This document shows, in pieces, positions 14,049-30,000 of a DNA stretch of 64,000 nucleotides. Every line of letters starts with the position of its first letter. Positions within the stretch are counted from its first letter, which is position 1. Below the pieces are notes generated by a model. The model made no database searches and was not told the DNA's origin. It worked only from the letters and a program-made list of their open reading frames with translations. The position numbers were made by a program, and so were the translations under genes. The DNA is from Beaufortia kweichowensis (lineage: Eukaryota > Chordata > Actinopteri > Cypriniformes > Gastromyzontidae): assembly GCA_019155185.1 (NCBI GenBank), contig CM032796.1:628501-692500 (forward strand). Reading direction: 5' to 3'.

Positions 14049-17000
14049 CTGCGGGGCGATTCACGACTCTTGCCGGTGAGCTGATTGATTGTGCATCTGC
14101 AGCGCAGCATCAGTCTCTGTCCTGATGTCTGGATGTGACGGTGTGAGAGCAGAGACCAGCAGCAGATGACTGCAGGGTGATGGACCTGCGGCCGGTGTGA
14201 GGTTAAAGGTTATTAGACCGTCTGCCTCTGCTGAGCGCAAATGGATGAGCTTCATCTTCACCACACCTTCATTTAACCACAGTTACTCTGAATCACATTC
14301 ACCAAAGAATTCATCTCATCATACCTGTCAAGAGTAATCAGGTCAGACTACAGACCTAGAGAGAAAGAGAGATTTCACATTGAGTTTTCATTGCTGTTAA
14401 ACACACCAAAACTTTTTTATTACTGTGATATGAAAGAAATACGTTATTATCTTACGTAACATAAACATAATGTTATCAAATTTTCTTTAAACTTTGTGGT
14501 AGTGTTTTATTTGACTTGTTATGCACATTTAAATGATAAATTAAAAATGACTTTATACTTGAGTAATAAAATTACACATTAGAAACCCTGTATAATAATA
14601 AAACACCAACCTAAATGTGAACTGTATTTCACATTAGTTTTAGAGAACTAGTTTTTTCCTCCTTACTGTTGTTTAGATTTTCTCCCACATTTTAGAATAG
14701 TAAAGCACGTCTTAATGTGCATCTCACACACCAACTATAGTTAGTTTGTATGCAGACATGTTTTCATGCGATTATCATCCATCACGGCTTATTCTGTGAA
14801 GATAAACGTTCAGCAGGACATTATTAGCACCTCAAAAGTTCATTTGCATGTGTTTCATTTCATAAATGAGAGTCTGAGAGACTTCCATCTGAAACTCCAG
14901 ACAACAGCAGAAATGAAACAAGCTTCAAACTGAGGAATAATTACACACAGATCCTCCATTATTTCTTCATTAACACACCTCTGAATGCATACGGTGATGT
15001 GGACGTTTAGAGAAACAGATACTGCTGTCAGACGGCTCTTAACGTCTTTCTGTAGGTGTTTTAATCTCTCTGACAGCTGAAGGTCTGAAACGTCTTTATT
15101 GTCTTGATGATGTTGATGTCTGATTGTCAACTTCAGCTCTGTGAGAGTCGATTATGTTGAAGGGTGAGGTATTCACTATTGTTAAATACTTTCCTTTCTG
15201 CCTCATAAATCAAGAATTCACATAAAGATAACTTAAAAACTATACCATTGAAAGGTTGATATCCACATTTGTATCTGTGGTGCTTTAAAAATTCATATCA
15301 TTACCCATATTTTACTTTACATGGAAATGTCAGCTTGTTGTTTTGGCACCAATACACAATAAAATCAACAATAAATCAAAGAGGTCATTTGGAGTCTCCA
15401 AGTGTCTCTTTATTCACACTGTTGCTTAAACAACAAGATTCGCTCTAAAGTCAAATCCTTCATCAACATCCCCATGTGCAGGAGACGTGTACAAGCAGAC
15501 AAAATATCAAGAGAGTTTTGTTTAAACTTTATGAAATGTATATATTTAACCTTGTTGAATACATTTATAGTGTTCTGGTTAAACACGCGGATGTTTAGAG
15601 TTTTAGTTTGTAAACATTTGCACCCGTTCCTCTCTCTGTGTAATTGTTTTGACAGATTGATTCGAGAAGTTGAACGAGTCGAATGGTGTTTGCAAAATAG
15701 CAGCCGAGTGTCTTTATTGCTTCAGGAAATTTACTAATAAATATGCTAATGGAAGACGACACTTTTAACCGCGGTATCTGTCAATAACCCTCATTTCAAT
15801 CAGCACTGATTCACCATCATCTGTTCATCTTCAACATGAAACAAACAGCATCATTTAGTGCATCTACAAACATGCAGAGGTTAAATAACTGTAATCAATC
15901 ACATGAACGACAAACACAGACGCGTAAACTGCCTCATTATGTCTGTATGAAACGTCTTGAGCAAATCATGAACACAAACACACAATGGTCAGCTCACTTC
16001 TGAGACTGAAGTGCCCTACATAGGGTGTAAGTGTCATTTCCACACCAGATGAACAGCTCCTCATGTGACATTATAATAGACACAAAACAATACTGAAACT
16101 ATCAGCCATTGAGTTTTAGGAAATAAAGAATTCTTCATTTGATGGTTCACAGTGACTCTGAGGAGATCTGCTCTGAACGAAAACGAAATCTCTGAGATGT
16201 GCTAAATAATCCCACTGACATGATGTCTTTGACATGTGTTATTATTCATCTGCTTGACACACATTCAGTCCACCGTCTTCAGAAAACACTGACTTGAAAG
16301 CTGCAGAAAATGACGGCATCATATACAGATATACATCATTCTATCCCCTGATGCTTGTAACAGTACAGCTATCAACAGCATCTTTAATCTACCTCCATTA
16401 TAGAAAAGGTCAAAATAAGAAATGGTTTTGTATCGTGATATATTTCTCAGTCATACAGAGAGTGAATGAATCCATGTGTAGCGCTTCATTATTCACACAG
16501 GTTAACCAGCGGTGCGCTTTTAATCAAAGCACTGCAGACGAATCACATTTTATCAGCAGCGATTAAAATTTATCATCCAAGAACAGCCTGCGTGATTATT
16601 AGCGCTGGAACGTCACACTCTCTATTTTCACACTAAATTAGCCGCGTTAATAATAATTACTGATAGTTCGGTGTGTGATGTAATTGACTTCAGGCATATA
16701 AAACACATGAGAGTTAATGAGGTGATGATATTCAATAACTCATACACAGGGATATACTGTATAACTCATGTTAAACGTTTAGCCTGATTATTCCTACTGT
16801 ACGTAGCAAGACAAATATTACTGTTACAACTTATTACTTTTCACAATCATATCTGATAAAAAGGAATCGGATCCATATCTAGACAGCAGAGAACACAATC
16901 TCACACAAGTCTGATTATGTGATTTATTTGCTTCTGAAGATGAAGTTAAGATCATGGTGAGTTGTATTTTTACACCGTTTCAAGATGATTTCGAAAGTTG

Positions 17001-18639
17001 CAAATACCGTCGTGTTGAATGTACTCACACATAACACTGAAACCTGGAAAGGTCAACATTCATTTCTCTATGAGTCACCCGACTCTTGTGTTACACCATC
17101 TGCAAATGAGCCACACATAACCTTTACTGTATATTTTAAAAGGTTACTTTACCCAAAACAAGAACAGGGTGAATATTCTGCCCAACACGGGTTTCCTGGA
17201 CAGGGTTTAGATTTAGTAGTATTAACAAACATGCCGTTACAAAAAAACATTACTGGACCCGTATAAAGTTTAGAAAATTCTCTAAACGAATTTTGTGTCA
17301 TATATCACTAGAGATGATCTGATTTCTTTCATCATGATCTTCAGGCTTTATATTACTGTAACATGTAATCTTTTGATGACTCTCACCAAAGATCTACAGA
17401 TGTTGTCTTGGTTATATTATATTTGCCTACAGTATGACTACAGCACTAAAGCTTGATGTCATCACATACTCTACATCCCTATGTGATATATTTTGAATAT
17501 GGTAAATACTTTGGGATGGGGATTTTGGTGAATTTGTATAAAATGTGTCATACAAAAACATACAGTATGATTAGAAAATCAAGAATGAAGGCCAGCCTCT
17601 ACAGTTTACATCACTGGAGGAATAACACATCATATTAAAAGTACAAAAGAGATTTTTATAATTTATATTATATTTTGTAAACCTCATGGCAATAGCTTTG
17701 GATTGGCATGAGATTGTGTTGATAAACTCCGATGGCTAAAGGTGTTTTCCTGCAAATGATTTAATATTTTGGTAACAGGTCAATAGTTCACAATCCTCCT
17801 CACATACAGACCTGTAGAATATCTTACCTCAGCGAGCATCGATTCATTAGGTAACACATTGATTTTGTTTCCAAGCAGCGAAGGTCGAAATTCTCCATCC
17901 ACTGTTATTAGTGCATCCCTGAAAGATAGTAAATACAGTTAAGTGAGGCTGAAATTGCTCTGTCAACTAGATTGAACTTGCGGATTTGCCCCAAACACAC
18001 TCGCACAACCCTCAGGAAAGCAACTTTTACAAAAAAAACCACCATTTGTCCTTGAAAACAGATTGGAGAAACCCACATCTATGTGGCCGTGAAAAAGTTG
18101 ATTCGATGGTGATGGAATCAGTGCGATTATTTTTTTATCTGGTTGAAGGATGAAGTCCATCGAGCGTCGGCACCACCGACAAATTCTCCTTAATCTGAGA
18201 CGGAGAACCTGAAATAGCCAGAAAGCCTTTCAGCGTTTTCTTCTGCTTGAGTTATAGCACAGTCAAACTTCAAATTGTCGTGTATTTTTCAACCACTGAA
18301 AGGAGCCGGTTTTTCCTCTTGCCAAATGAATCTTTGAGCTCAGAGCTTTAACATCTCTAGGGGTTTTGCTTTAACAGGATGAGATGTATTCCTTTCATAA
18401 GGGTTTTGATTACAGACTGAAATAAAGAAAGAGAAAATTACTCAACACAACTGTGATGCATACAGTGATAAAGATACAGTCACTATTGAAATAGATATTT
18501 ATAATAAATATAATAAGTTATAAATATAAAAAATATAAAAATAAATATAATAAGACACAGTTTCATAACCAGGAAGAAATATTGACCTTTTAATGTTCAT
18601 TTGAAGTATCAACTTAGTCTCAGAGAAATAAAAACAGAA

Positions 18640-18965
18640 ATAAATGAGTCAATTGTTAAACTCGATGAAGAGTCTGAAGGTGTAAATGAATTAATTGTAT
18701 AGATAAAATAATCTGGATTTGGGTAAATATGATGAGAAACGTTTGAGTTCATATTAAAATCTTCCAATTAAATGGACTTGACAAATCTGAGTTGAGTTTG
18801 TGTGATTGTTGAGATCTCTTTTGAAACTCTAATGACATTTGTGAGATTCTGTTTCTCAAGAGAAAATCTGAGACACACATGAGACTTAAAAGATCCATTT
18901 GATCTTCATTTAATCTCATTGATGTCTAGCAGTAAAACTGAGATATTAATAAGATTTCATTTCTT
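18640..18965 (+). repeat. Dispersed repeat, copy 2
   Basis: Same orientation and order of blocks as the copy at 4560-4860. It differs by small insertions (for example extra bases after AATGACA and after GAGACTT) and by several substitutions, so the duplication is not recent. Confidence 0.75.
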
Positions 18966-21079
18966 GATCTCTCATAATGCTTCTGGGAAAACTTTATAAA
19001 TATCTCTATATAATTAAAAGTTCTCAATATGAACTCACACAAACTCATTTCTCAATCACATCTTTCTTCAGCGAATGATCTGAGCTAAGCAATCTTTCCT
19101 CCATCAGCCCAACAACACATCAGCTGTCCCACAGCGACAGAAGCAGAAAATCTCCCATTACAAACAGCCGGTTCAGCAGTCAGATGCTCAACCTTTAAGG
19201 TGACATTCACTTTAACAGCGCAGACTCATTTTATCCTGCATAGTGTTTCATTTTCAGCAGCTGTCCAGGGATAATATAGCCATGAAGCAATCTACTATAA
19301 AAAGAGCTCTGATCAGAGGATTTCTTGCCACAAATAAGGCTGATGTGATGAGTGTTCACTCCTATAGATGTGTGAAAAGAGAAACACAGAGTCTGTGTGT
19401 GTTCTCATTCATGTCATTTCACATCTCTTTCCTTTGTGGATTTACGCTTGCTATGTTATAAAATCACCAGCAAATATATTTAGATAGTATATTATTACAT
19501 TGTCCACACAGTGATATTGATGTTGAAAGATCTATAGTCTCATTTTTATTTAATCTGACAGATAAATACTAATGTAAAAGATACTTCACAGGTGTCAGGT
19601 GCCATCAAAAACTTAATTAAAGCCTAATTTCTCATTCGATTATAAAAGTAATTATAAATCTATACTGCATGTCAACAGTTTCAAGTCTTATATATTTTAA
19701 TTTTCATTTCTTTTGATAAATACTAGAAAAAATCAGAGACAAAGCTGATACATCATTGTAACCACCTGCATAGCAACACCCTAGCAACCACACAGAAAAG
19801 CCTAGCAACAGTACAGCAACAACTATCACAAATCATAGAATTTGAGCTGTTCTAATGAAATCTTCCTTCGTTTAGGCCTCAACCTCAATTCCATTAATAT
19901 TTCATACAGATGTGATACGCAAGGCATCCTATGCAAATGTGTCAAGAGTTTGTGCAATAAATGATTAAAAAAAGAAAACAAGAGTTTTTCATTTCAGAAA
20001 GCAGAACATGCAGCCGTGCGAGTCAGAGTTCAGCGTTTTCAAATGACTTGTTTTGACAACATCCAATTATGAATGAAAGGAGTGTACGCGCGAGATGTGT
20101 TAACTTCTGCATTTACACCTCAAAGCCCAGAGAAAGTTCTGAAGGAGGAAAACAAACAACAAGAGCTTAACTTCTCTCACAGCTGGAGCGCGAGGTTTCT
20201 CTTCTCTCAGCAGTCTCATATTTTACAAAGTCAATGGATCCTAGACGAGAAAATAATCATACGAAAAAGGCGGCGCTATGCTCTTTGAAATATGGTAATT
20301 TTCTGCATCTCAAGATAAAAACTCATCCGTCTCCAGCGATGATCTCGAGAGGAGATGCTGCGTCTTTAGTCCTGTGAAACACATATCACTTAATTCAGCA
20401 TCTGTGTTTTAGAAATGATCTCTGATGGTACCTGATGAAAATGAACAGATTACAAAAGCTTTTATTTCCCAAAGCCCAATGCCGTCTCGAACAGCCCGTT
20501 TCATCTCCAGAATTTATTCTTTAGTGACCCTGAGTTTTTATTTCTCATACTGAATAAGAGATAAACACTTTGCACAACAATGTCACATTTAATGTTACGC
20601 AATGTTACTTTACAGTCTACAACCATTAAGAGGAATACTTCACAAAAAGATGTATATTTCTTCTCTGAAACACAAAAGATGTTTAGCTAAATGTTTAAGC
20701 TGTAAAAGCAACATTAAAGAATAAAAGCAGTCAGGTGAATAAATCTGTTTAGCCGTCCTTGGCATTGCAGGTTAGTTCCAGACAGCAGATATAAATCAGC
20801 ATTATAATAATATATATTGTGAAAAGTAACACACAGATCAGGTCAGAGGAACCCGACATGATGGTGATGTTGGAGGACAGCTGCTGTGAAACTGAATAAA
20901 GCAGAAAGCTGACCATCTCACAGCAGGATCAGGAAATGACACGGTTATCAACGGGGCTTCTTCAAGAAAATTGTCCAACACCTTCCAACTGGGTCAGTGT
21001 ACCCCCGACAGCAATTATTACTGAGTGAAAGAACATCTGTATCGGGCAGAAACAATTACACCTCTCATCACGTAAGATT

Positions 21080-21362
21080 TTACAATAAAGTTATATTTGT
21101 TAACATTAATCAAATCTAAAAATTGCTCATTGTTCCTTCATGTTAGCTAATGTATTTATCAGTCTTTGTTCATCTTGCCACTACAGTCATTTATTCAATT
21201 TTATATAATGTGAAATAACTAATGTTAACAGATACAACTCGTGATTTTAAAAGCATGAACTAAGATGAATAAATGCTGCAGAATTGTTGCTCATCATTAG
21301 TGTATGTTTGCTAATTTAGTTATCGATGGTTAACAAATACCACCTTACTGTAAAGTGTTACA
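21080..21362. mobile_element. Degenerate teleost non-autonomous DNA element
   Basis: The pattern TTGTTAACATTAA..., GCTCATTGTTCCTTCATGTTAGCTAATG..., GATGAATAAATGCTGCAGAA..., ending in TTACTGTAAAGTGTTACA, matches by recognition a very abundant family of short DNA-transposon relics in zebrafish-like genomes. There is no coding capacity. The exact family name would need a RepeatMasker run. Confidence 0.6.
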
Positions 21363-21999
21363 AACATCATATGCAACCAGATGAAAATCATGCTTAACGT
21401 TCATTCAAGAAAACAATGTGTTCAATTGTTTTGCTTCAACGAAACGTTTAATTTTGTGACTTTTTAAAATAAAGATCAAAAGGAGAAACAATGCAGATTT
21501 ATTTTTACTATTTTCTTTGCTCATATTTATCTAGGGGGCAATATTTCTGTATAACTGTATAAAAACATTAAAAAGTCAGAAAACACAGTGTGTTTGGAGT
21601 AGATTCAGAGGATGAATTAACACCAAGAATTGATCCATTTGCCATATTATTCTGTTAATATCATTTCAACATGTGTAAATTATATATACTGTATATTTAC
21701 ATTTTTTGTACTTTAAATATTTTCAAAAGGAAAAAATGTTAAAGATTCATTATAAGTTACACTTTACACTTATATCTATAAATACTAATGAATACAAATA
21801 TGGTCAATTACTAAATCTATAGTGCATTACCATTATTACAAAAATTAACTATGGTTTTACTATAGTAAAAGTGTAAGAACCAAACTACAATACCTACAAA
21901 TACCACGATAAGATTACACAGTAAACCATGATTATGTGTAAACCTTATTATCCACCGCCTACATTCCAAACTAATTGGTATAATTTCTCACCCCGGACA

Positions 22000-22470
22000 C
22001 AGAGCGAAGCCTCGGGCCGAGACGCCACACGATCTCAATGCCGCAGTAATCTTTAACACCCTCGTCCAATCACACGCGTCTTTCTTCAGGATAACGATGT
22101 CGAGCCACGTCACCTTTGATTCATTTGCGGTGGGAGAAAGTGATTGTGTTTTCCCCCAAAGCCCATTAATACAAGCTAAAGTCCAGCGATACTGGTAACA
22201 GATCTGGTGAGGTGAAGCGTCTAATTGTGCGTCTGATTTTCTTAAGTGCTCAAATTATGGCCGAGATGTGAAATGTTACACCGCCCGCACCCATGCCCTT
22301 CCTGTGCGACACTATTAGATTTAACTAATGAACTGTATTTACACATCTCAGGTAGCTGTGTTTGTGAGACGGGGAATATATGAATATAGCTGTGAACGTC
22401 CTGATGCTATCGACAGATTAATCGCCGGGCAAACACTACAGTCAGAGATGACGGCCTTTTCATAAAGCAA
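22000..22470. other. Candidate conserved non-coding element
   Basis: About 470 bases of non-repetitive sequence with many CpGs, unlike the AT-rich surroundings, and without an extended reading frame. Such islands in teleost gene deserts are often developmental enhancers, but this is only inference from composition; conservation was not tested. Confidence 0.3.
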
Positions 22471-23489
22471 TAAAAGTCAGAAATCTACTTGACCCATGGA
22501 GGAGTGAAGTGTTTACCGCTTTCATTTATCAAGTGAATTTTGTAAATAATGTGGCGAGTTGCTTGATGAACATAAACAGCCTACAGGATAATGAACTATA
22601 TCACATACGGAGGACGTTTGATGAGACATGCATCACTATTACTGCTGCTTATGCTGAAAATCAGCGAATTTACCAACACCAAACCATGAAAATTAAACTG
22701 CCCACACCGTTTGTGAATTACACATTTAGTTTTGACCTGATGGACATTAAAAGAAGGACAGAGTCAGAATATCAAACATAAAGATGAATAAATCTGAGTG
22801 TTAAAGATAAACTTCACAAGTATGAACAGCATCGCATCATGAAATCCTTTTAAACAGAATTTACAGAAGACTACAGAAATGATCAAACATGACACTGTTG
22901 TGGTTGTCAGTGAATGTTAACGTAATAAACTACATGTTTCTGTGACTTCAAACAACCACTAGAAAAATCTGCCACTTTAAAGTCATTGCAAAAAAGTCTG
23001 AGAAGTGACGTTGGATCTGAGAAAAGCTTTGACAATGACATTTATACAGTTTCATCAGTATTTTAAGTATCCAAATGGTCCATCAATAATCTCCGATTAT
23101 AGATCTTACAAACTGTAGTGATGGTGGTTTTGGATTTCTATGAATCTATGAATATAAGCACACAGGGTGTGTCGGGATCTGAATCTCTTACCGGATGCTA
23201 TAGAATAGCTCATCATTTCTTCATCCTGAAGTCCAAAGCTGTCAGACGTCAGCAGGAATCTCCCAGCGGCGTCTCAATCATAAGCATTCAGAGCATTGAT
23301 GAGAGATCTTCTTCATCATCATCAGTAGCGTTTGTCTGAATGAATATCTGCCCTGGGTGCAAATGATTCAGTTTGTGTCTTAAACAGCAGCAGGAGATCA
23401 AGAGATATAAACTTGTTTTGAAATGAAAACTCAATTTGATCGCCCACATCTCATCATAAGTTAGTGGTTTGCAAAGAAAAACACCACGA

Positions 23490-23700
23490 TTAAGGGACAG
23501 TTTAGCCAAAAATAAATCTTCAGTCATCATCGACTCATTCTCGTGTGGTTTATAAATCTGTATACCACTGAAAATTGAGACATTTTGTGTTTATATAATG
23601 GAAGTCAATGTCGTTTTGTTATCAACATTTTTCACAATATCTTCTTTTGTGTTCAAGTCAAACAGGTTTAACATGAGGGTTAATAAATGATGAAAGAACA
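23490..23700. mobile_element. Palindromic MITE fragment (AGTTCACCC type)
   Basis: It begins with GGGACAGTTTAGCCAAAAAT, contains ATAATGGAAGTCAATGTCG in the centre and ends with ATATCTTCTTTTGTGTTC plus a degraded arm. This is the same family as the better copy at 60828-61096. Both arms are present but diverged. Confidence 0.65.
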
Positions 23701-24654
23701 TTTGGAAACACCATTTCTACAACCTTCTAGCAACCACCCAACAACCCCGTAACAACTCTATATGAAGAAACCAAACCTACACAATCAGATTGTCTGAAAG
23801 TAAATGGATATTGGAAGATGTCTTAGGCTTTTCTTTTCATACAGTGTCACGGTGTAATCTGTATAAATGACGTTCATCTAAAAGACTCGTGTCTCATCTG
23901 TCCTCGGCTGAAAGTGTCTTTGTGTGCGAGCTGAAGCGGATCATGTTGTCCTGACCCAGCTCTTCATGTCCTCATGCTGAAACTCAACAACAAAGACCTG
24001 TCATTTCTGTCAGTCAGGACTGTATTATAATCACTGATAAAATGTCAAAAGGAAGACGGTCTGAGATGTCGTGTGGTTGCTAAGGTGTTCTGGGTGGTTT
24101 CTTACCATCTCAAGTCAAACGTCTGGGCTCGAGCTTTGTCTCAGGTCCATATTAAACTGAAATAAAGATCCTTAAATGGATAATGATATTTTAAAACACT
24201 GTTGCAGGACTGTCTGTATATTTTAAGTCCTAAACTGTGATCTATACTGCAGACAAGAACACAGAGAGCAAACCAGGACAGCATGACTTCATCAAGAATA
24301 TAGAATCTAAAATAAAGTTGGTTATCCTTATATGAGATGACATTAAATAGTGATTTGAGATCCAAAAGGGTCAGAGACATCAGAGAAAAGTTAAAGATGG
24401 AAATGATGTGTGAAATATAAGGAAACTGACCCAGACAACATTAAGCACATGCAGCTAAAACTATTGATACAGTAATATTTTGTGTCTTTGCAGTTAACAC
24501 AAATATTAATTCATTTAATTTAGGGAAATTGCTTTTCTTTTAAATGACAAATGATCCGTGTTGGGTCACCTTCTGATCGATCTGATCCTCTAGTGTATGT
24601 GTGTAGTGTGCCCTCAATAGGATACACAAAAAACTGCACACCCTCCTGATACTC

Positions 24655-24805
24655 TTAAAGGTTCAACTAAAATTCTGTCATCATTTATTTACCTTTCAGG
24701 TGTGTATGAATCTTTCTTCAATGTAACACAAAAGAAGATATTTTAAAAATATGTCTCAGTGGTTTTGTGTTCATACAATTGAAGTCAATGAGAGTGAATG
24801 TTGGC
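24655..24805 (+). mobile_element. Palindromic MITE fragment, one arm
   Basis: AAAGGTTCAACTAAAATTCT, then CTGTCATCATTTATTTACC, ACACAAAAGAAGATATTTT and TGAAGTCAATGAGAGTGAATG correspond to one arm and the centre of the element seen at 60828-61096. The second arm is missing. Confidence 0.65.
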
Positions 24806-25186
24806 TGATTACTACTGTTTTTTAAACAGTACACAATATATCATTTATCACTTACTGGATGATCAAGAATAGCTGATAAGTGTTTATACGACTGACGATC
24901 TGCACAGAAACAATTTGATTATTCAATTATTATATAATCATTATTTAATAATTTTATGCATTTATACATTTTCAACAAACAATGTGATTTATAAACTCAA
25001 AAAATGTCCCCACAAGGTCAAAAATGATTGGTATTACTACCCACACTGTAGGGATTACCAGAACCACACACACACGTCTGCATGTCCCCAAAACCTGGTG
25101 CCTCACCTTTGCCAAGCTCCATTTAGAGCAAAAACCTGCCCAAGCATGACATATGAATTCATCTGCCACAGACCGACCACCTGAAT

Positions 25187-25930
<744 letters not shown>

Positions 25931-26559
25931 TGAGACACAATGTGCTAATCTCACTCGTGTTTACAGCATTTTACTTCTGAGAAACAGTTCAAGAGTTACA
26001 AAGATCAAATGAGATTGATGTTCTCAAAGGAACATATGTAAAGATCTATTAATGTTAAAAGTACTTGCTAATTCATGTATATCAGCAACATATTTTTTAA
26101 TTTATTTAATTACGTAGTTGATAAATGTCTATGTCCTATAGTGTGACATACAAAAAATATTTAAAAAAATTCTCATCCTATTTGTAACTCCAGCAATTGA
26201 TGAATTTGATGCTGTTTGTATATTTTTATAAAAGTTTTTTTCTACATTTTTGCTGTCACACCATAACACACAGTCATATACCCAATAACACTGTCTAAAC
26301 CTTGATCACACAAACAACAGAAATAAAACTCTCTATCACCATCTCTGATTAAAAAAAGAGAATTATAGGTTAATATACAAACTTAGCTGTAGTGTTTTGT
26401 TAGGTTTAGCTGGACTGTAGTTCATATTTTGTTAATAATGTAGTTTGAATCATCCCCAACACACAGTAGCTTCATCAGTAAATACTGACACAAAGCTCAT
26501 GGGTTTGATTCACAGGAAACACAGAGTGATAAGATCCCGAATGTGCTGTATAAGTCACA

Positions 26560-27030
26560 TCTGCCAGATGCATAAATATAAATCGTACCGCAATAACAAC
26601 AAGTGCTCCTCGAAGGTTTCTCACGCCTTGTGTTTTGGCCCGTGAAGAATTACTACCACCCCATTTCCTCTCAAGAGCCGCCCGTCTCTGCGCAGACTTC
26701 AGGATGACACGCCGCAAGGACGCGAGATTGACGGCGAGCATGAGAGAGATCTTCACTAATCAATGCTTGTGAACGCGAGTAAAAGAGAGGCCTGTCAGGT
26801 CCCATCACGTCTCAAACATCTCCTGTAAGAGCGGCCGCGGGAAGGAAGGCTCCGGACCGCGATCGATGACGCTTGAGCGACAGCCAAAATATGGTTTAAA
26901 GTAGCTTTTGATTGATGGTATTTAAGGCTTATCTGGACAGAGAGGGCAGGTGCTCCGTCATAATCTGCTGAGACACGAGTCCCGCCGACCGAAGCTGAAA
27001 CGACGACATCTGTGATGATTTTATGCAACA
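26560..27030. other. Candidate conserved non-coding element
   Basis: A locally GC- and CpG-rich interval containing a NotI-type GCGGCCGC at 26831-26838 and several CGATCG/GACGACG blocks, embedded in DNA that is otherwise poor in CpG. No reading frame with family resemblance and no splice-flanked exon was found. A regulatory role is inference. Confidence 0.3.
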
Positions 27031-30000
27031 TGATCGGTGAGGATAAAGACCTGTTAACACCAAGAGTGTCAAGATCATTTTCTTACAGGATAGTTCACAC
27101 AATAAAGAAAACTGTATAACCTTTATGTCGTTTCAATGTTGCATGTGGTTATTTTCCCAAGGAGAATGTTCACACAGTCAAGACTATTGGGAAATTAAGA
27201 AATAAAGACAACATTTATCATATTGATCACCAAAGCAACAGAAGCGAGTGTCCACACACGTGTCATCTCACTCGGTTCGAGGTCTGGTTCTGAAAATCAC
27301 CCGGCTGTTGATTTATGAAGCGAGTCGGTCGGTGTTAATTACAGCTGGAGGGAGATGAAAACGAGCAAATATCCAGACACCTCCCGCTCTCCTCTCCATC
27401 TTCTCAATCTCCATTACTCCCAACATGCCTCTTTTCAACGTTCCTGCCCTTCAAACCTTTATATTCTCACAAAGTCACCTATACGTTTCCTTCCCACAAA
27501 AACATCTTCACGTCCCTCTTCTCGTTTCATCTCTCTTGGTCTCTCCTCATCCCCTGGAGTCGTACCCATGAGCCATTAATTTCATTTTCACAATGCTCTA
27601 AAGGAGAGTAGGTCACCAATCTCAAATTTAAATGTAATTTTCCCCCGGAGTCCTTGAAGGTGAGAAAGCAAGTGTGCAGTCTTTCTCTCCAGAACTGAAG
27701 CATTGACCGACCGGTCCGACTCCCTGAAAGACTCACATCTGAAGAGGCCGTGGAGTCAAAAGCGAAAGATTGAAAATCGACTGGCATGCTTAAAACCTCT
27801 GAATGGAGAAACTACAGACTTATTTCCAAGTTCAGAGTCCACAGGGTGTTCAAAAATAAGATTTCAGACTGGTTAAGAAATTGCATCTTTCATAGAGTCT
27901 GCAGGGACTGAAGTTATTAGATTGTATTCGGTTTATCCTGAAGAAAAAACAACGTTAAAATGGACTTCTTTATGTAGTCATTCATGACACAAAATAAGAC
28001 GAGTTGTATTTTATTGTGAATGGCTGTTGATAACTCAGTGTTTTCTAAAGATCCAAGTCTGAAATAGAGACTTGAAATCAGAGATTTTCTGGTCAGAAAT
28101 CCTGATCTCTAGATATGACCAAGATCTCTTCTTTAACGCAAAGACTGCAAAAGGTTCAAATTTTATATTTGTATATTTATATTTTCAGAGTTTTGAAGCA
28201 CAACATCAACATTCATAATGCATTTCGCTCATTGTTTATCTTAAAGCCATTTTCACAGTCAACAGATCATTAAAAACTAATACACATCTCCATTTGGTGA
28301 CACACTCTTGGGTTTCGTTCCTGCAAATCAAAAAATAATATCAAAATGGTACGACCATAACACGGTGTCCTAGTTTCCAGGTTTCCCACAGATGATTGGC
28401 ACAGCGAGGTGGTTATGTCACTTTGCTGGCAAGCTGTCGACCGGCGCGTCAGTACATTAGTCAGCGACGGCGTCTTCGTTTGCTGATTTGAGATCAGTCT
28501 GAAAGTTATAATGGTATACTGGTGGAGGTGAAACTGGGAAGTGAAAGCAGGTCTTAAATCAGCGAGATGCTGCTACATTAAACTCACAGCTGACAAGCTT
28601 CACGTAGCGAGTACAGGTTTCGGCTCATTAGCTTCTGCGCTGAGAGCTGACGGGCAGAGCATCAAGTGTGCTGGTGGAAAACCCAGAGAGAGTTTGATGG
28701 GGTGGATGGAGCTGGAGGTACGAGATGGCGAGTGAAGCCAGATGAAACGAAATTCACGAGAGGGTCCGGCTGAAATGAGAAACAGTCAGAAAGGAGTCAA
28801 AAACCATGCCATTTGATATTTTAAATAGAGAAGAGCTAAAGATTTTTGCTCTCGTTGCTTTACAAAATCTATATAGAAACATTCCTGGATATGAATGAGA
28901 AATGTGGCAGCATTATTTGATTATATCGACTGGCTGCTTTGTTTTCTAAACACACAATGAACTGTGCCATTACCTGCCAATACAAGCAAAGCAAATACAT
29001 TTCTATGAAAATCTATTTAAAAAAAGAAACATTTATATAATAAAATGAATATATAATGAAAAAAGTCATATTTGTGGCAGCTACTGTTTGATTTTAATCC
29101 AGCTTTTCTGCTTTAACAAGAGCAAAACTTCATTTCTAAGAACACACAAACACAAAAAAGTATATATGTAAATATTTTTACCTGGTGTTATATAATGACA
29201 AACACTTTTATCACGGCAGGTAAAAATATAAAAGGTTTAGTTCTTATAGCTCACGCACTATTGGCAAAAGAAGCAATGAGTTAACTTTGCACCCCATGTG
29301 TGGATAAAAGCAAACATTTCAGCAAAGCTTTCACTTTACACTTTTCAAAGGTGTAAATATCAGTATTTTTCAGTTTAATGTGGATATGTGAGAAAACGTT
29401 CAGGTAAAACGCATCATAGTTCCTGCTGTGAAGCAATAAAACATTCAAAAGGCTCTGATAAAGCTTTCATAGGCACTATTCATGTTAAATAAATGAAGAA
29501 TTCTGCAGGATTTCCACCACCATCTCAAATACACAAATAAATAAGGTGTGAATCTGAAGGTCTGCCACCATCAGGTGTTAAAATGAGTCTTCCTGAGAAA
29601 GTCCATCTTAAACATCCAGGTTAAGAGCTTTAAAACAAGGGCACGATGGTAAGAAAAAGCGATTGTGATGACAGTAACTACACATTTACCATCTGACTAA
29701 TATTACTATGACAACCAAAGTTTCCACCAAAGACCAAAGTAACTCAATATTTCTACTGTAAAACTAATAGCAATTATGGGTCTTTTATAAACAGTCTAAA
29801 AAGATTTTGGACAGAAACTATAATTTCCATCTCAAATGTCTGTAAGGATGAACCTAAAAAACTAAACTAGATTTACACATTTGATCCGAATGACTGCAGA
29901 TTATCATGATTTTAACAAACTTATTAAACTTCAGTGTTTAACACATTTTAACTGATGGTGATTAGACAAGAGTCATTAGATTATAAATTGTCATTTGGCT

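Noticed and set aside
16985..17266. 93-codon plus-strand frame in the desert
   Set aside because: No recognisable domain, signal peptide, splice context or start context; length is within chance for AT-rich DNA.
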